A DNA stretch of 64,000 bases from Alloprevotella sp. OH1205_COT-284 (GTDB lineage: Bacteria; Bacteroidota; Bacteroidia; Bacteroidales; Bacteroidaceae): assembly GCF_003859795.1 (NCBI RefSeq), contig NZ_RQYI01000005.1, positions 26,567-90,566 of the forward strand. Direction: 5' to 3'. The notes under the pieces are model-generated. The model saw nothing but the letters and a program-made list of their open reading frames with translations, was not told the DNA's origin and did not search any database. Shown here piece by piece: positions 35,271 to 45,022 of this stretch. The position numbers and the translations under genes are program-made. The first letter of the stretch is position 1. Every line of letters starts with the position of its first letter.

Positions 35271-38200
35271 TTAAGGTAATGAATATCTTCGTACAAGCGT
35301 TGTTTGTGCATTCGACACACGGATAAGATAAATTCCCCCTGCTTCAAATGTATGCGAATGTCTCCCCTGTGCATTGATAGAAGAAAATACGATACGTTTA
35401 CCTGATGCATCAAAGACTTCCACATTGGCGTGTTCTTCTCCATAATTAAGGATATTCAAGGTACGATGCTTATCTATACGAATATCAAACGCTTCTAACT
35501 GACCTTCATCCGTAGTTGAGGTTATCTTTTTACGCAGAGCAAAACGATTAGGACGATCATAATTATTGGCCGTGAAGCGATAAGTCTCTCCATTGGCGAT
35601 AGGAGTAGTAGCTCCTGTTAAATGATCTACAAGATAATATTGGCGTCCTTCGGGAATTTCATTCAGCCTAAATCGTAAAAGATAATTCTTTGCTTCATCT
35701 CCGGGGATAAATCCTATTTCAGTATCTTTTATTTGAGAATCAGAAGAAACTTGATAGTTTTTATCTTGAAGTGCATACAACTGAGCAGCCCCGGCAACAA
35801 AGAGTTTCTCTCCATCATAACCGGAATCATATCCGGAGGTAGTTCCTTCAGCTTCCACAATCCATAGCTTATCAGCTGTTTCCTCACTCTCAACATCAAT
35901 CATGATGGAGGGGAATGTACGGCTCTGGTTACGATTTTCTGTTGTACTATTCTGTAAATCCTCCCTTTTATAGGTCAAAGATCCTATACCGGTTGCTTTC
36001 ACCATAAAAGCAGACATAGAAGGGATTTCTTTAGGCATTTCAGGTAGATGACCAACTAAATTTATTGGTACGACATGCGTATATTGGCCACGCGAAGAAC
36101 CAAAAGTAGAATGTCCATTATTCGTTTTCCAATCCTCACGACTACCAGTATTAAAGAGGTAGATTTCTTTCGCCACCGCACCAGTAAACTTTATCTCTGA
36201 GATTTTCATTGCTGCTGTATAAGGATTGGCAAAGATATTCATGTCATTATAATTGACTGGCTGTGTTTCTCCATTTGCACTAAATGTGACCTCATTATCT
36301 AAGAAGAGATTACCATAAAAACGATGAGTGGTTGGAGCAGGTTGAGTTATTTGATAAGCTATTTTAGGAGTTAAAAATTCAGTAGCAGAAGCAAGCTCCT
36401 CCCATTTCTCATCAAAATCATTATTTTTGGTACGATTATATTTTCTTATCCACGTACCGGAAGCCAATTTATCGGCAGAAAATCCTAATACAGGAACTCC
36501 AAAATATTGCCAAGAAGCCTCTTGTTTCTTTCTATTTCCATCAGAAGATTTTGCATATAGCTCAACAACAGCCTTGAAATCAGAGATATTTTTATCTAAT
36601 ATCAATGTACCATTGGGTTTTCCTGCTTCTGCTTTAATAATCGTTCGATAAGCCAAATCTGCCTGTCCTGCATAAGGTCCTTCTGTAACACCTCCTAAAT
36701 TTGCCGAACCTTCCATATATAAAGAGGTACCCGGCTTTACCACCAAAACTTTCGCCTTTTCACTATGATTGACGTATTGATTGATTTTTCTTTCTGCGTC
36801 GGTATGCAAATCACGTATAGCCGAAGATCCAAAATTGGCAACTGTTGCAAAGACTACATCTGCTTCACTTTTATCTGCTAAGTTATCAAATTCACCCGGC
36901 AATGTCGGGGGTACAAATTTGCCGGTCCAGTTTTCAGGATTGGCCCATTCATTACTAACATATCCATACCAATAATTGGCATAATTTAATGTAATCGTAT
37001 TTGTACGATAGAAACGAGTATTTAAGGTTCTACTTGTTCCGTCTCCCAAAGTATTCGTGCTCAGATGAGCAAAATAAACATCTTTATCCGGAGAAAGGTT
37101 TCCAGCAGGTTGTCCTAAGACATCACTAAATCCTGTTGTATAAGTAGACTGTTCAGCATTACCACGCTCAAAACTTTCAAGCGGGAAGGGAAAAGCTTCT
37201 GTTGTCATAGCAGCAAAGATGCGTCTATTCGTACCAATACCTCTAATAAAAGTAAACTTTCCGTTTTCTTCTTGGTAATAACTGGGATCAAGCAGTTCAT
37301 ATTTATCCGTCGCGGCATCTTTCTCTATATACCAACGAAAAGTAGTCTGTTTTTGTGCACCGGAAATACCAATAGCCAACAACTGAGAGCTCAAATCTAT
37401 TTGTTCTCTAAGCCCATAATTATCTTTGGGAAGTTTGTAACGTTCCTGCAAAGTATAGTAATAGTTCTGTGGAAGAACAGGTCTTTCCGAATTATTTGCT
37501 CTCGGTAAAGTCGGTAAAGTAGAAATATTCAACCTATTGACAGTCAAATTTATTTTGGTATCATTTTGTCCTTTGGTTACATATAACTGTGTGGGATTTG
37601 CATAAGCTGCGGCATTTCCCCCCACGAAAATTTTCCGATCCAAAGTATTGAAAGCCGTTGGAAGAGAAACCTCTTTCAATAAATTCTTAGAAAGATCCAA
37701 AAAAGAAATCTTAGATAGATTTTGCACCCAAGCAGCTTCCAATTTATTTTCAGATGCATATAATTCGTCAAGCTTATTAGTAGATTCCAATCCCAACTTC
37801 AATAAACCATTATTATTGATCTTGAAAGTTTGAAGATTCGGCATAGTAGGTATAGTATATGTCGTATTGGTTCTCCACAATTCATTATGTCCTAAGTCAA
37901 CATAACGAAGAGCGGTAGCTTTCTTTAAATCAGCACGTATCAGTTTCTGATTTGTTGCGACAAGTTTCCAAACTCCGTTTTCACCCATTATTCTGATTTT
38001 TTTATCAGTGCCAAGATTAAAAGATAAAGTCGTCTCTTCCGTCAAATTCACCATTTGACAGCTTTTTACTCCACCTTCTTCCCACTCTATAAAAAGGATC
38101 GGCCAATGCATGTGATTAACTGCGGTACGATCTTCAGGTGCGAGAGTTATCTGAACCGGATTCGTTGAATTATAAAAATACAATGTAAATCGTTCATCTT

Positions 38201-38342
38201 GCTCCCAAGTATTGGAACTTTGTGCCTCTCCTATCAACGGCCAAAACATCGCTATAAGAAAGCCATAGACAGCAAAGCCCTTAAAACTCATCGACAGTTT
38301 TAAGAGATAATAAAACAACTGTTGTATATTTCTAAATAACAT
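35271..38342 (-). CDS. T9SS-exported leucine-rich-repeat surface protein
   Basis: About 1,023 residues. The start at 38342 is chosen because AAGGAAG lies 8-9 nt upstream; another Met at 38291 gives a tighter signal peptide (MSFKGFAVYGFLIAMFWPLI). Residues ~120-230 are leucine-rich repeats (LRYVDLGHNELW, LQTFKINNNGLLKL, KISFLDLSKNLLKEV). A long central region has no obvious enzyme motif. The C-terminal ~70 residues are a type-A T9SS sorting domain: RTLNILNYGEEHANVEVFDA, SGKRI, then AGGIYLIRVSNAQTTLV and a basic end RRYSLP. It is expected on the cell surface or released, probably as an adhesin. Confidence 0.75.
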   Translation of the reverse strand: MLFRNIQQLFYYLLKLSMSFKGFAVYGFLIAMFWPLIGEAQSSNTWEQDERFTLYFYNSTNPVQITLAPEDRTAVNHMHWPILFIEWEEGGVKSCQMVNLTEETTLSFNLGTDKKIRIMGENGVWKLVATNQKLIRADLKKATALRYVDLGHNELWRTNTTYTIPTMPNLQTFKINNNGLLKLGLESTNKLDELYASENKLEAAWVQNLSKISFLDLSKNLLKEVSLPTAFNTLDRKIFVGGNAAAYANPTQLYVTKGQNDTKINLTVNRLNISTLPTLPRANNSERPVLPQNYYYTLQERYKLPKDNYGLREQIDLSSQLLAIGISGAQKQTTFRWYIEKDAATDKYELLDPSYYQEENGKFTFIRGIGTNRRIFAAMTTEAFPFPLESFERGNAEQSTYTTGFSDVLGQPAGNLSPDKDVYFAHLSTNTLGDGTSRTLNTRFYRTNTITLNYANYWYGYVSNEWANPENWTGKFVPPTLPGEFDNLADKSEADVVFATVANFGSSAIRDLHTDAERKINQYVNHSEKAKVLVVKPGTSLYMEGSANLGGVTEGPYAGQADLAYRTIIKAEAGKPNGTLILDKNISDFKAVVELYAKSSDGNRKKQEASWQYFGVPVLGFSADKLASGTWIRKYNRTKNNDFDEKWEELASATEFLTPKIAYQITQPAPTTHRFYGNLFLDNEVTFSANGETQPVNYNDMNIFANPYTAAMKISEIKFTGAVAKEIYLFNTGSREDWKTNNGHSTFGSSRGQYTHVVPINLVGHLPEMPKEIPSMSAFMVKATGIGSLTYKREDLQNSTTENRNQSRTFPSIMIDVESEETADKLWIVEAEGTTSGYDSGYDGEKLFVAGAAQLYALQDKNYQVSSDSQIKDTEIGFIPGDEAKNYLLRFRLNEIPEGRQYYLVDHLTGATTPIANGETYRFTANNYDRPNRFALRKKITSTTDEGQLEAFDIRIDKHRTLNILNYGEEHANVEVFDASGKRIVFSSINAQGRHSHTFEAGGIYLIRVSNAQTTLVRRYSLP

Positions 38343-38353
38343 AGTTTTCTTCC

Positions 38354-39268
38354 TTAATTGAGCCAAATGTTGTTGTTCAGATCTTCAGTAACAATGGGAG
38401 TAATCTCTTTGTTTCTCTGAATCTGTCCATAACTTGTAGAATAGGGGGTACTCACTCCAATACGTAATTTAAGTGTCTCAACGACTCCTCTTTTAAGATG
38501 TGTAATGACAAAATGCGTCATTCCATGAGCATCGGGAGAGCGGAAAGCCGGATTGGAAACAAAATGCTCTGGAAGATACACTGTGCCTTTATTGTTGGAT
38601 AATTGATAAGTGAGATACGGATAATTCGCAGTTTCTTTCTTATTCTTCAAATCATAATTATCAATAGGGCCTCCTATTGCGAATTTTGCAGGTATATTTT
38701 CCAGCGTTATTTTCTGTATTGTCAAACCGGCAAACACTCCTGTTGTAAAGTCATAGTTGACTTTTGCGAACAATCTTTTCAGTTTCACTTGTTCTTGGCT
38801 CAAAACAGCTCCTTGAACCGTTACATCTCGAAGAGTAGCTGCCATCACTATAGATTTATCAGGAGGATTTGAAGCATATCCTCTTAAATAATCTGCCGTA
38901 TTCAAATGTAAAGCATTAAAATCAGATTCCGTACCGGCAGCTCCGATACGTGTTTGGTCTTCTTGTTTAAGGTTTGCAACAAAAAAGAAATTTTTCTTCC
39001 CTATAAAGCTATTGATATTAAAAGTTGCTACTGCTCCATCATAGGTGGCCAATGACGAACCAGCTAACACAATATTATCAACAAAATCCTCTTTATGAGT
39101 ATTATCTTTATTGATTTGATCAGATGTCCCATGTGCTCTCACTCGAAAAGAAACGGTCATTTTTTCTTGTGAGTTATTGTTTGATGTCAATTCCTCTTCT
39201 TCCGCTGTACAAGCCGAAATAGCAAAGGTACAGAAACCATAAAATATAAAGTTAAAAATCTGCTTCAT
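38354..39268 (-). CDS. Fimbrial accessory lipoprotein (Mfa/FimA-like)
   Basis: A 304-residue lipoprotein with the signal MKQIFNFIFYGFCTFAISAC and Cys20 as the lipobox cysteine. Mature sequence includes MTVSFRVRAHGTSDQ, a first strand like those of Bacteroidetes fimbrial accessory subunits, and VKLKRLFAKVNYDF, which matches the conserved R-x-x-A-K-V strand of that superfamily. It lies third in a run of three fimbrial lipoproteins after mfa2. A Mfa3/4/5-like tip or adaptor role is likely, but which one cannot be told. Confidence 0.65.
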   Translation of the reverse strand: MKQIFNFIFYGFCTFAISACTAEEEELTSNNNSQEKMTVSFRVRAHGTSDQINKDNTHKEDFVDNIVLAGSSLATYDGAVATFNINSFIGKKNFFFVANLKQEDQTRIGAAGTESDFNALHLNTADYLRGYASNPPDKSIVMAATLRDVTVQGAVLSQEQVKLKRLFAKVNYDFTTGVFAGLTIQKITLENIPAKFAIGGPIDNYDLKNKKETANYPYLTYQLSNNKGTVYLPEHFVSNPAFRSPDAHGMTHFVITHLKRGVVETLKLRIGVSTPYSTSYGQIQRNKEITPIVTEDLNNNIWLN

Positions 39269-39319
39269 GACTTCTTTTTATTTGAAAGACACTATTCCTC
39301 TTCTTTCCAAGTCTAAGGT

Positions 39320-40432
39320 TTATTTTTCCCAAGGAACAACCGTAAAGTTAAAAGTAAGAAGCTGTGCTCCTTCCGCAGTTGGTGCTCCGGCTCCGAAAAT
39401 CACAGCATGGATCGTGTAATGGTAATTCCGAACGATTTTTCGTGGCATCACCAATCGATAAAAATTCGTAATAGGTGTTGTATTAAATTCCTCTTCCCCA
39501 CCAGCAGGAGGTGGAAAAATCCCTATTGATTTCGCAAAATCTTTACCCAATATAGCAGGAAGTTCCAACATGATATATGGGGAGGTTACGGAAGTTGTAT
39601 TCACGTAAGGATCTTCCAAGTCATACTCATTGATATATGCCGTAATCTTAGTTGTAGCTTGTGGAACAGGCAGTGTGGTCCGTTGAATGATCGTTCGCGG
39701 ACGTTCAATTCTCTTTATAATATTTTTCAGCGTTGTTTGAGGAGAAAGATAGGTAGTACCACTAAAATCTTTCATTGTATAATATCCTCTTTGAAATTCG
39801 TTATCAGGTACGAGTTTATTCCACTCATAATGTAGGATAATATCAACCTTAGCTACGGCTCTTTCCATCAAAACACGAATAGTGTTTTCTTGATCAGGAT
39901 TGGGAATATCTACTGCTGTCACTTGCTTTTCTGCAAACATTACGAGAGGTGTTCCCAAATCGTCTATGGCATTTTGTTGTGCAAAAAGTGCTTTTATTTG
40001 AGTTACCGTTTGAACATCATCTTCTTCAAGACGAGTTCTAAGAGATTGAGGTAAATTTGCGATGACTATTATAGTTTTGCTCAATGCATTTTCTGCCAAT
40101 ATGGGTAATACGACGGTATTGGTAGATTTATCTTGATTTTTCCATTTACTATTATCATCATTCACCACATCATATAGCATGGCATACTTTTGCAGCCCCG
40201 GAAACTTTATTTTATTTCCCGCAGCATTAAAGAACATCACATCAATGGTGTTCACTTGACGTTCCTCGATAGTACCGATTGACTTGACTTCAATATCTTT
40301 ATAATCGTCAAACGCCAAACTAACGAGCAATCTCCCCTCTCTGTTCTCTTCGATATTAAAGTCCTTTTCGCAAGCGGCAAAGACTAAGCCGACAGCAAAG
40401 AGAGCTATGATCGTGGCAAAATTCTTTATCAT
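39320..40432 (-). CDS. Fimbrial accessory lipoprotein (FimA/Mfa-like)
   Basis: 370 residues with lipoprotein signal MIKNFATIIALFAVGLVFAA then Cys21. The body has the fimbrillin features RLLVSLAFDDYKDIEVKSIG, VNTIDVMFFNAAGNKIKF, IIVIANLPQSLRTRL and RVLMERAVAKVDIILHYEW (the R-A-V-A-K-V strand). The C-terminus, LLTFNFTVVPWEK, is the short V-x-PW strand common to pilins that polymerise by strand exchange. The start overlaps the upstream gene by 4 bp, indicating coupled synthesis. Confidence 0.72.
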   Translation of the reverse strand: MIKNFATIIALFAVGLVFAACEKDFNIEENREGRLLVSLAFDDYKDIEVKSIGTIEERQVNTIDVMFFNAAGNKIKFPGLQKYAMLYDVVNDDNSKWKNQDKSTNTVVLPILAENALSKTIIVIANLPQSLRTRLEEDDVQTVTQIKALFAQQNAIDDLGTPLVMFAEKQVTAVDIPNPDQENTIRVLMERAVAKVDIILHYEWNKLVPDNEFQRGYYTMKDFSGTTYLSPQTTLKNIIKRIERPRTIIQRTTLPVPQATTKITAYINEYDLEDPYVNTTSVTSPYIMLELPAILGKDFAKSIGIFPPPAGGEEEFNTTPITNFYRLVMPRKIVRNYHYTIHAVIFGAGAPTAEGAQLLTFNFTVVPWEK

Positions 40433-42024
40433 AGTTCTTGTTTCTTTATCGTATAGACGACTTTATTATTGAACTTAATTAATATCACAGGACTATTCTG
40501 TGAAGGTGTCGAAGTAACATTAAGTGTATAATCGGTATGTGTCTGATAAGCAGGGTTCACATGTGAAGCCTGTGTCAGTGGAACCGTAGTCCCCGTTTGT
40601 GTAAATTGCAGGTTCTGTCCTATAGCTGCTACTAATTTTACATCGAACTGTATAGGAGAATTTTGTTTAGACGTGACAATCCGTACTTTCTGAGGATTTT
40701 TAGTAAAAGTAGGATCTTCTATCCAAACATTATAATAATCTCCGACATAAACAGCATACGCTTCATCTACCCATGGCTTCACGTCATAATTCAAGTAGAA
40801 CTTATACCCACGCTCTTCTGCAGTGATGTCATAGAAGTTATTTCTCAACACAGAGTAACGAGAATAACGCGTTGCGGCATCCGGCAACGTAAAGAAAGTA
40901 TTATTTCCCGTTTCCGGAGGATTATTCCAATTTTGATGATCTATGGAAGACTTATAATAAGGTGTTCCGGTATTGTTATAGAAACGCCATACCATAGCCC
41001 CTGCCGGATTTAAGCCGACAGCATTTTCGCCACTTGCAAAAGCACGAAGGTGCTCCGGCACATAAAGTGTTGTCACATAGTCATAATAAGTTGTAAGCCC
41101 ACTGATCGGATCTAAAGAAGGAGTCGTGTAAATCGCTTCTGAATGATTTACAGCTCCAGCACTCTCTACAACATATTCTTGTTTAGCATCGGATGCTGTG
41201 CCATAGAAATCCGACGTATAATATTTCCCAGGAAGAAAACTCAGACTCTTGAAATAAGGATTTACAAAGAGCGAAAAATATGAGGGAACTTCGCCTAATG
41301 CTAATTTTTCAAAATTCTGCAGCTGTTTAAACTTCAAACGAGTTGCTTTCATTTGCCCTAGTTCGTTCTCTTCTACATAAGCCACTTCTTTAAGCGTCAA
41401 TTTGATTTTAGCCAAAGTTCTAATAAAGTCCACTACTTCATCTCCCTCTGCAATAAAATGCTGAGGGTCAGTTTGTGTACCTTTACCATTTCTAGTCGAT
41501 TCCACATTCACATTGAAATAGGCTTGCGTGAGAAGCATAGGATATTCAAGCGTCGGCTTAAAATTAGGACGATAGGGCAAATGTGTAAACGCTTTATTTG
41601 TATAAAGTTCTGTTTTATTGGCTATTGCTTGCAGTTGGGTCGTAAGACTCCAAGAATCTTCATTTGCAATAAAGAAAAAATCTCGAAATCCCGGAGAAAT
41701 AGCAAAGGGAGAATGCCAAACGGAATTTTCTCCGACTGGTTGATTTTTGAAGTCAGTATGTTGATGACGTACATTGTAAATAACCTCACCTGTTTGACTA
41801 TCACAAATAATCAACCGTACGGAATTGATTCGTTCTTCAGCATCATTTTGTGGCGATCTCACATCTTTGAAATTGACAGAGGTCGACATATATATATTCT
41901 CCGGCTTTTCGACCTCTTTCTCAGGCTCATAGTCATATTGACAAGAAGACCAAATTCCTCCCATTAGAACTACGAATAGTCCCATATTCAGGATGCGGTG
42001 TTTGAGTCGGATTTCTAATTTCAT
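40429..42024 (-). CDS. Fimbrial accessory lipoprotein (large subunit)
   Basis: 531 residues with lipoprotein signal ending LFVVLMGGIWSSC (Cys28). Mature blocks include STSVNFKDVRSPQNDAEERI, NSVRLIICDSQTGEVIYNVR and FIRTLAKIKLTLKEV, the A-K-(I/V) strand again. The C-terminus (VILIKFNNKVVYTIKKQEL) differs from the pilin-type tail. It is first of three accessory lipoproteins after mfa2, the position held by mfa3 in Porphyromonas gingivalis. That correspondence is positional, not proven by sequence here. Confidence 0.65.
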   Translation of the reverse strand: MKLEIRLKHRILNMGLFVVLMGGIWSSCQYDYEPEKEVEKPENIYMSTSVNFKDVRSPQNDAEERINSVRLIICDSQTGEVIYNVRHQHTDFKNQPVGENSVWHSPFAISPGFRDFFFIANEDSWSLTTQLQAIANKTELYTNKAFTHLPYRPNFKPTLEYPMLLTQAYFNVNVESTRNGKGTQTDPQHFIAEGDEVVDFIRTLAKIKLTLKEVAYVEENELGQMKATRLKFKQLQNFEKLALGEVPSYFSLFVNPYFKSLSFLPGKYYTSDFYGTASDAKQEYVVESAGAVNHSEAIYTTPSLDPISGLTTYYDYVTTLYVPEHLRAFASGENAVGLNPAGAMVWRFYNNTGTPYYKSSIDHQNWNNPPETGNNTFFTLPDAATRYSRYSVLRNNFYDITAEERGYKFYLNYDVKPWVDEAYAVYVGDYYNVWIEDPTFTKNPQKVRIVTSKQNSPIQFDVKLVAAIGQNLQFTQTGTTVPLTQASHVNPAYQTHTDYTLNVTSTPSQNSPVILIKFNNKVVYTIKKQEL

Positions 42025-42077
42025 ACTACAATTAGGCCTTACGGACCTTGATTTATTTCGGTGAAAATTGTTCTTGT

Positions 42078-43088
42078 TTAGTCTCCAAGTTCTAGACTAT
42101 AACTATGTACTTGCCAATCTTCTACAAAAATTGCCCAACAAACATAGTCGTAGCAATTGGCGCATTTATCTCTGATCTTAAATTTGACTTGAAAGTCATT
42201 TTGACAATTAAAATTGAAATGTTCACCACTTTCAGCAGCTTTCTTTACAGCTTCTTGCAAGATAGAGCCATATAAGCTACCATTCCACATGACATCACCT
42301 GTTTTAAGATTTTTCAAGGTAATGATACCCTCATGATCAGTTTGAAAATCTTTGAGTGTAAAAGTGGCAAAGGCAGATTTTTCTGTATATCTAATTTGTG
42401 CAGGATACTGATAATGTTCTTTTTTCAAATCAGCATTCCCCGCATAATCCGCGGCATATCTGTTTGATTTAATCTCTATACCAAAATCTTTGGGTTCTGC
42501 TTTTCGAGCTTTTGATTTAAGTATCGACTCGTCAAGTTCAATTGTGATATTTATTCTGCTTGTTTTCTCCAAGAGGTTTACCGCTGCATGATTATAGAAA
42601 CTACCGACTTCGCTGACTTCGGGAAGTTCTACAAAATTTCTTCCGCTACCTCCTTGCCAAATTTTTTGTCCATCCAAGCTCCTCAGAAGCATAGGTGCCT
42701 TTTTTTTCAGCGAAAGGAAAATATCTTTTTTTGTAGTGAGCCCGGGCTTGCCCTCTTGAAGTTCAAAATTATCATCAAGATTGACCCATGCCATGAATTC
42801 ATACTTGCCACTTTTGAGTGGCATTAAATATTCGTAATCTTTCGTTAATTGAGGCTTTTTTAGCATCGTCTGCCCTGCCAATACCCCATTGTCGTCAAAG
42901 GCAAAGAGGTGAAGCCGATCAACATCCCCAAGATAAGAAGAGTCTTCCGCACAGATGTTTTTACTATAAAACTTCACGTACACTCCTTGGGGACAATCGG
43001 CCAAGTCATCGTGAAACAAGTCATTACAACTTGCCATGAAAAAGCCTAAAACACACAAGCAAGCGGCAGGACGTAAGCTAAATTTCAT
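42078..43088 (-). CDS. mfa2: FimB/Mfa2 family fimbrial anchor
   Basis: 336 residues. The start at 43088 gives the lipoprotein signal MKFSLRPAACLCVLGFFMAS then Cys. The family signature follows: DDLADCPQGVYVKFYSKN, then VDRLHLFAFDDNGVL and YEFMAWVNLDDNFEL. In Porphyromonas, FimB and Mfa2 anchor the fimbria in the outer membrane and limit its length. Its last twelve residues, WQVHSYSLELGD, nearly equal those of the Mfa1 pilin encoded just upstream, although the codons differ. A longer frame from 43115 adds nine unlikely residues. Confidence 0.85.
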   Translation of the reverse strand: MKFSLRPAACLCVLGFFMASCNDLFHDDLADCPQGVYVKFYSKNICAEDSSYLGDVDRLHLFAFDDNGVLAGQTMLKKPQLTKDYEYLMPLKSGKYEFMAWVNLDDNFELQEGKPGLTTKKDIFLSLKKKAPMLLRSLDGQKIWQGGSGRNFVELPEVSEVGSFYNHAAVNLLEKTSRINITIELDESILKSKARKAEPKDFGIEIKSNRYAADYAGNADLKKEHYQYPAQIRYTEKSAFATFTLKDFQTDHEGIITLKNLKTGDVMWNGSLYGSILQEAVKKAAESGEHFNFNCQNDFQVKFKIRDKCANCYDYVCWAIFVEDWQVHSYSLELGD

Positions 43089-43183
43089 CTTTGTAGTATT
43101 GAGGAGTTGAAACATAGAGAAAAGAAAGAAAAGCGAGGAGGGAGGGAATTCCCTCCTCGCTTAAAATAGGTTTATTTATCAAA

Positions 43184-44890
43184 TTAGTCACCAAGCTCAA
43201 CAGAGTAGGAGTGAACTTGCCAAGGAAGGATCTTAGCTTGAACAGCCATCCAAGTTTCAGTCGGAGTCAAGGGATTGTTAGGATCCACGGGAGGATTATC
43301 AGGCTCACCAGGGTTTTCTGGTGTAGGATTATCAGGTTGAGGTTTGGGGTCAGGGTTTTCCGGACGAGAAGGATCGCCAGGAACCAAAGGATTCCAGTTT
43401 CCTCCAATACGTTTGAAACCAGCAATTTCAATGTGATAAATATTATTGCGGACTACGGGAGAGTTCAACCAGCCCTTGCTTTTTTTATCAGGATTCACCC
43501 AAGCATAGTACAAAACTTTACGTCCAGTAAAGAGTTGAGTAGTTTGTCCCTTTACACCTTTTTTACCTAGTGTGGCAGCCTCACGATCTGTGTAGAAAAT
43601 ATGATTTGCTCCCAACACGATATTATCGTTTTCTCCTAATGAAGCTATTTTATCTTCACCATTTTTATCATAAATAACGGTAGGAGTAAGTTTTGCACGA
43701 ACAAGAACATATGCTGTATTACCAAAACGATAACTCGTATTATCTGCTTCAGCTCCATATTTATGCGTATTGGGAAGTATTACTTCACCAGAGAGCCCAG
43801 CAGCTAAATCTGCTGTTATATTATCAAGATTACCAGCATAATCACTTTTCACAGGAGTTTGCAAACCTGAAATACCTATGGTTTTATGTTCTCTCCACAA
43901 TGTAGAATAATCATAATGTTGTGCAGCTGCGAGTGCATCAGCCCCATCTAATACATTGAAATTATTATTAGTAGGAACAAACGAAGAAGCAGGTGTTTTA
44001 TAAGCCCAAAGATTAGGTTCATCACTTACTTGTTGAGCAAAATACAGTTTGCGTTCTCCTTGTGCAACTACATATTTAATATCACTAACAGTAGCAATTT
44101 TATAATTTGTCTCTGTTTCAAATGGAGTTTCTGGATTATCCCCCAAAATATCAAAAGTCGCCTTTTGAGAGGAAACCATAACACGGGCTACAGCTCGCTT
44201 CACGACTACTTTAGCCGTATTTTGCCCACCAACAGCCTCCGTTTCTTTTACACCAGCTGTAACAGAAACATTTTTGGCAGGCTCACCTGTCATAAGGATT
44301 TGTTCCTTTTGTTCGCCTCCAACACCTATGACGGCTGCAACCTCAGAAGCAGCAGAGATACTTGTAGGATCTGTAACCATACCTCCCTTTTGGAAAACCA
44401 TCTCAGAAGAGGTGTATTTTGCAGCAAAACCTGTTTCAGTAGCTTCACTTGCAAGAAGGGTATTTGCTGCAGGAGTTGGATTTACGACCACATAAACCGT
44501 TTTATTACCAGGAGTAACACGAATGCCTTTTTTAGGTTTAACCAAATTCGTCGTCTCAGACTCTCCATTTACGAAATCCAATTCAGTCTCCGCGAAATAG
44601 GGAGAAGCCTCAAGCTTTCCACTTGCGTCAAAAACATAAACCTTCACACCTGCAATTTTATCCTTACCGGCCCACTTACCAATATGGTTATAGTCAGGAT
44701 CATTTTTATCTTGACCATCATTAGCGGCGCGATTTGCATTAGAGGGGAAAGCAAATTGCAGGCTCATGTAGGTAGTTCCTGTAGCTTTTCCTTCTAGATT
44801 TTGTTCGTCAATCTCATTGCTCGAACAAGCCGTGAAAACACCTGCGCTCAAAGTCAGTGCCATCGCAGCAAAGAAAAGATTCTTTTTCAT
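43184..44890 (-). CDS. mfa1: Mfa1 family major fimbrial subunit
   Basis: A 568-residue pilin precursor. The signal MKKNLFFAAMALTLSAGVFT plus A-Cys22 makes it a lipoprotein precursor, normally processed by an Arg-specific protease (gingipain in P. gingivalis) before strand-exchange polymerisation. The body shows TYMSLQFAFPSNANRAA, IAGVKVYVFDASGKL, KTVYVVVNPT, VVKRAVARVMVSS and HIYRIEIAGF-like strand YHIEIAGFKRIGGNWNPL. Then comes a Pro/Asn/Asp-rich linker of about 45 residues (around 500-545), and the terminal strand AKILPWQVHSYSVELGD. The linker is unusual for this family. At 568 residues it lies at or above the length of typical Mfa1. Confidence 0.85.
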   Translation of the reverse strand: MKKNLFFAAMALTLSAGVFTACSSNEIDEQNLEGKATGTTYMSLQFAFPSNANRAANDGQDKNDPDYNHIGKWAGKDKIAGVKVYVFDASGKLEASPYFAETELDFVNGESETTNLVKPKKGIRVTPGNKTVYVVVNPTPAANTLLASEATETGFAAKYTSSEMVFQKGGMVTDPTSISAASEVAAVIGVGGEQKEQILMTGEPAKNVSVTAGVKETEAVGGQNTAKVVVKRAVARVMVSSQKATFDILGDNPETPFETETNYKIATVSDIKYVVAQGERKLYFAQQVSDEPNLWAYKTPASSFVPTNNNFNVLDGADALAAAQHYDYSTLWREHKTIGISGLQTPVKSDYAGNLDNITADLAAGLSGEVILPNTHKYGAEADNTSYRFGNTAYVLVRAKLTPTVIYDKNGEDKIASLGENDNIVLGANHIFYTDREAATLGKKGVKGQTTQLFTGRKVLYYAWVNPDKKSKGWLNSPVVRNNIYHIEIAGFKRIGGNWNPLVPGDPSRPENPDPKPQPDNPTPENPGEPDNPPVDPNNPLTPTETWMAVQAKILPWQVHSYSVELGD

Positions 44891-45022
44891 AATTGTTAAA
44901 AATAAAAAGATAAAAAAAATATACTTTATTTCAAAACACTAAATCCTACAATAGAGCGGACATGCCGGCAATGTGTGAGAAAGTGTGATATCATTATAGA
45001 GGAGAATTACTCTCTTTTGTTT

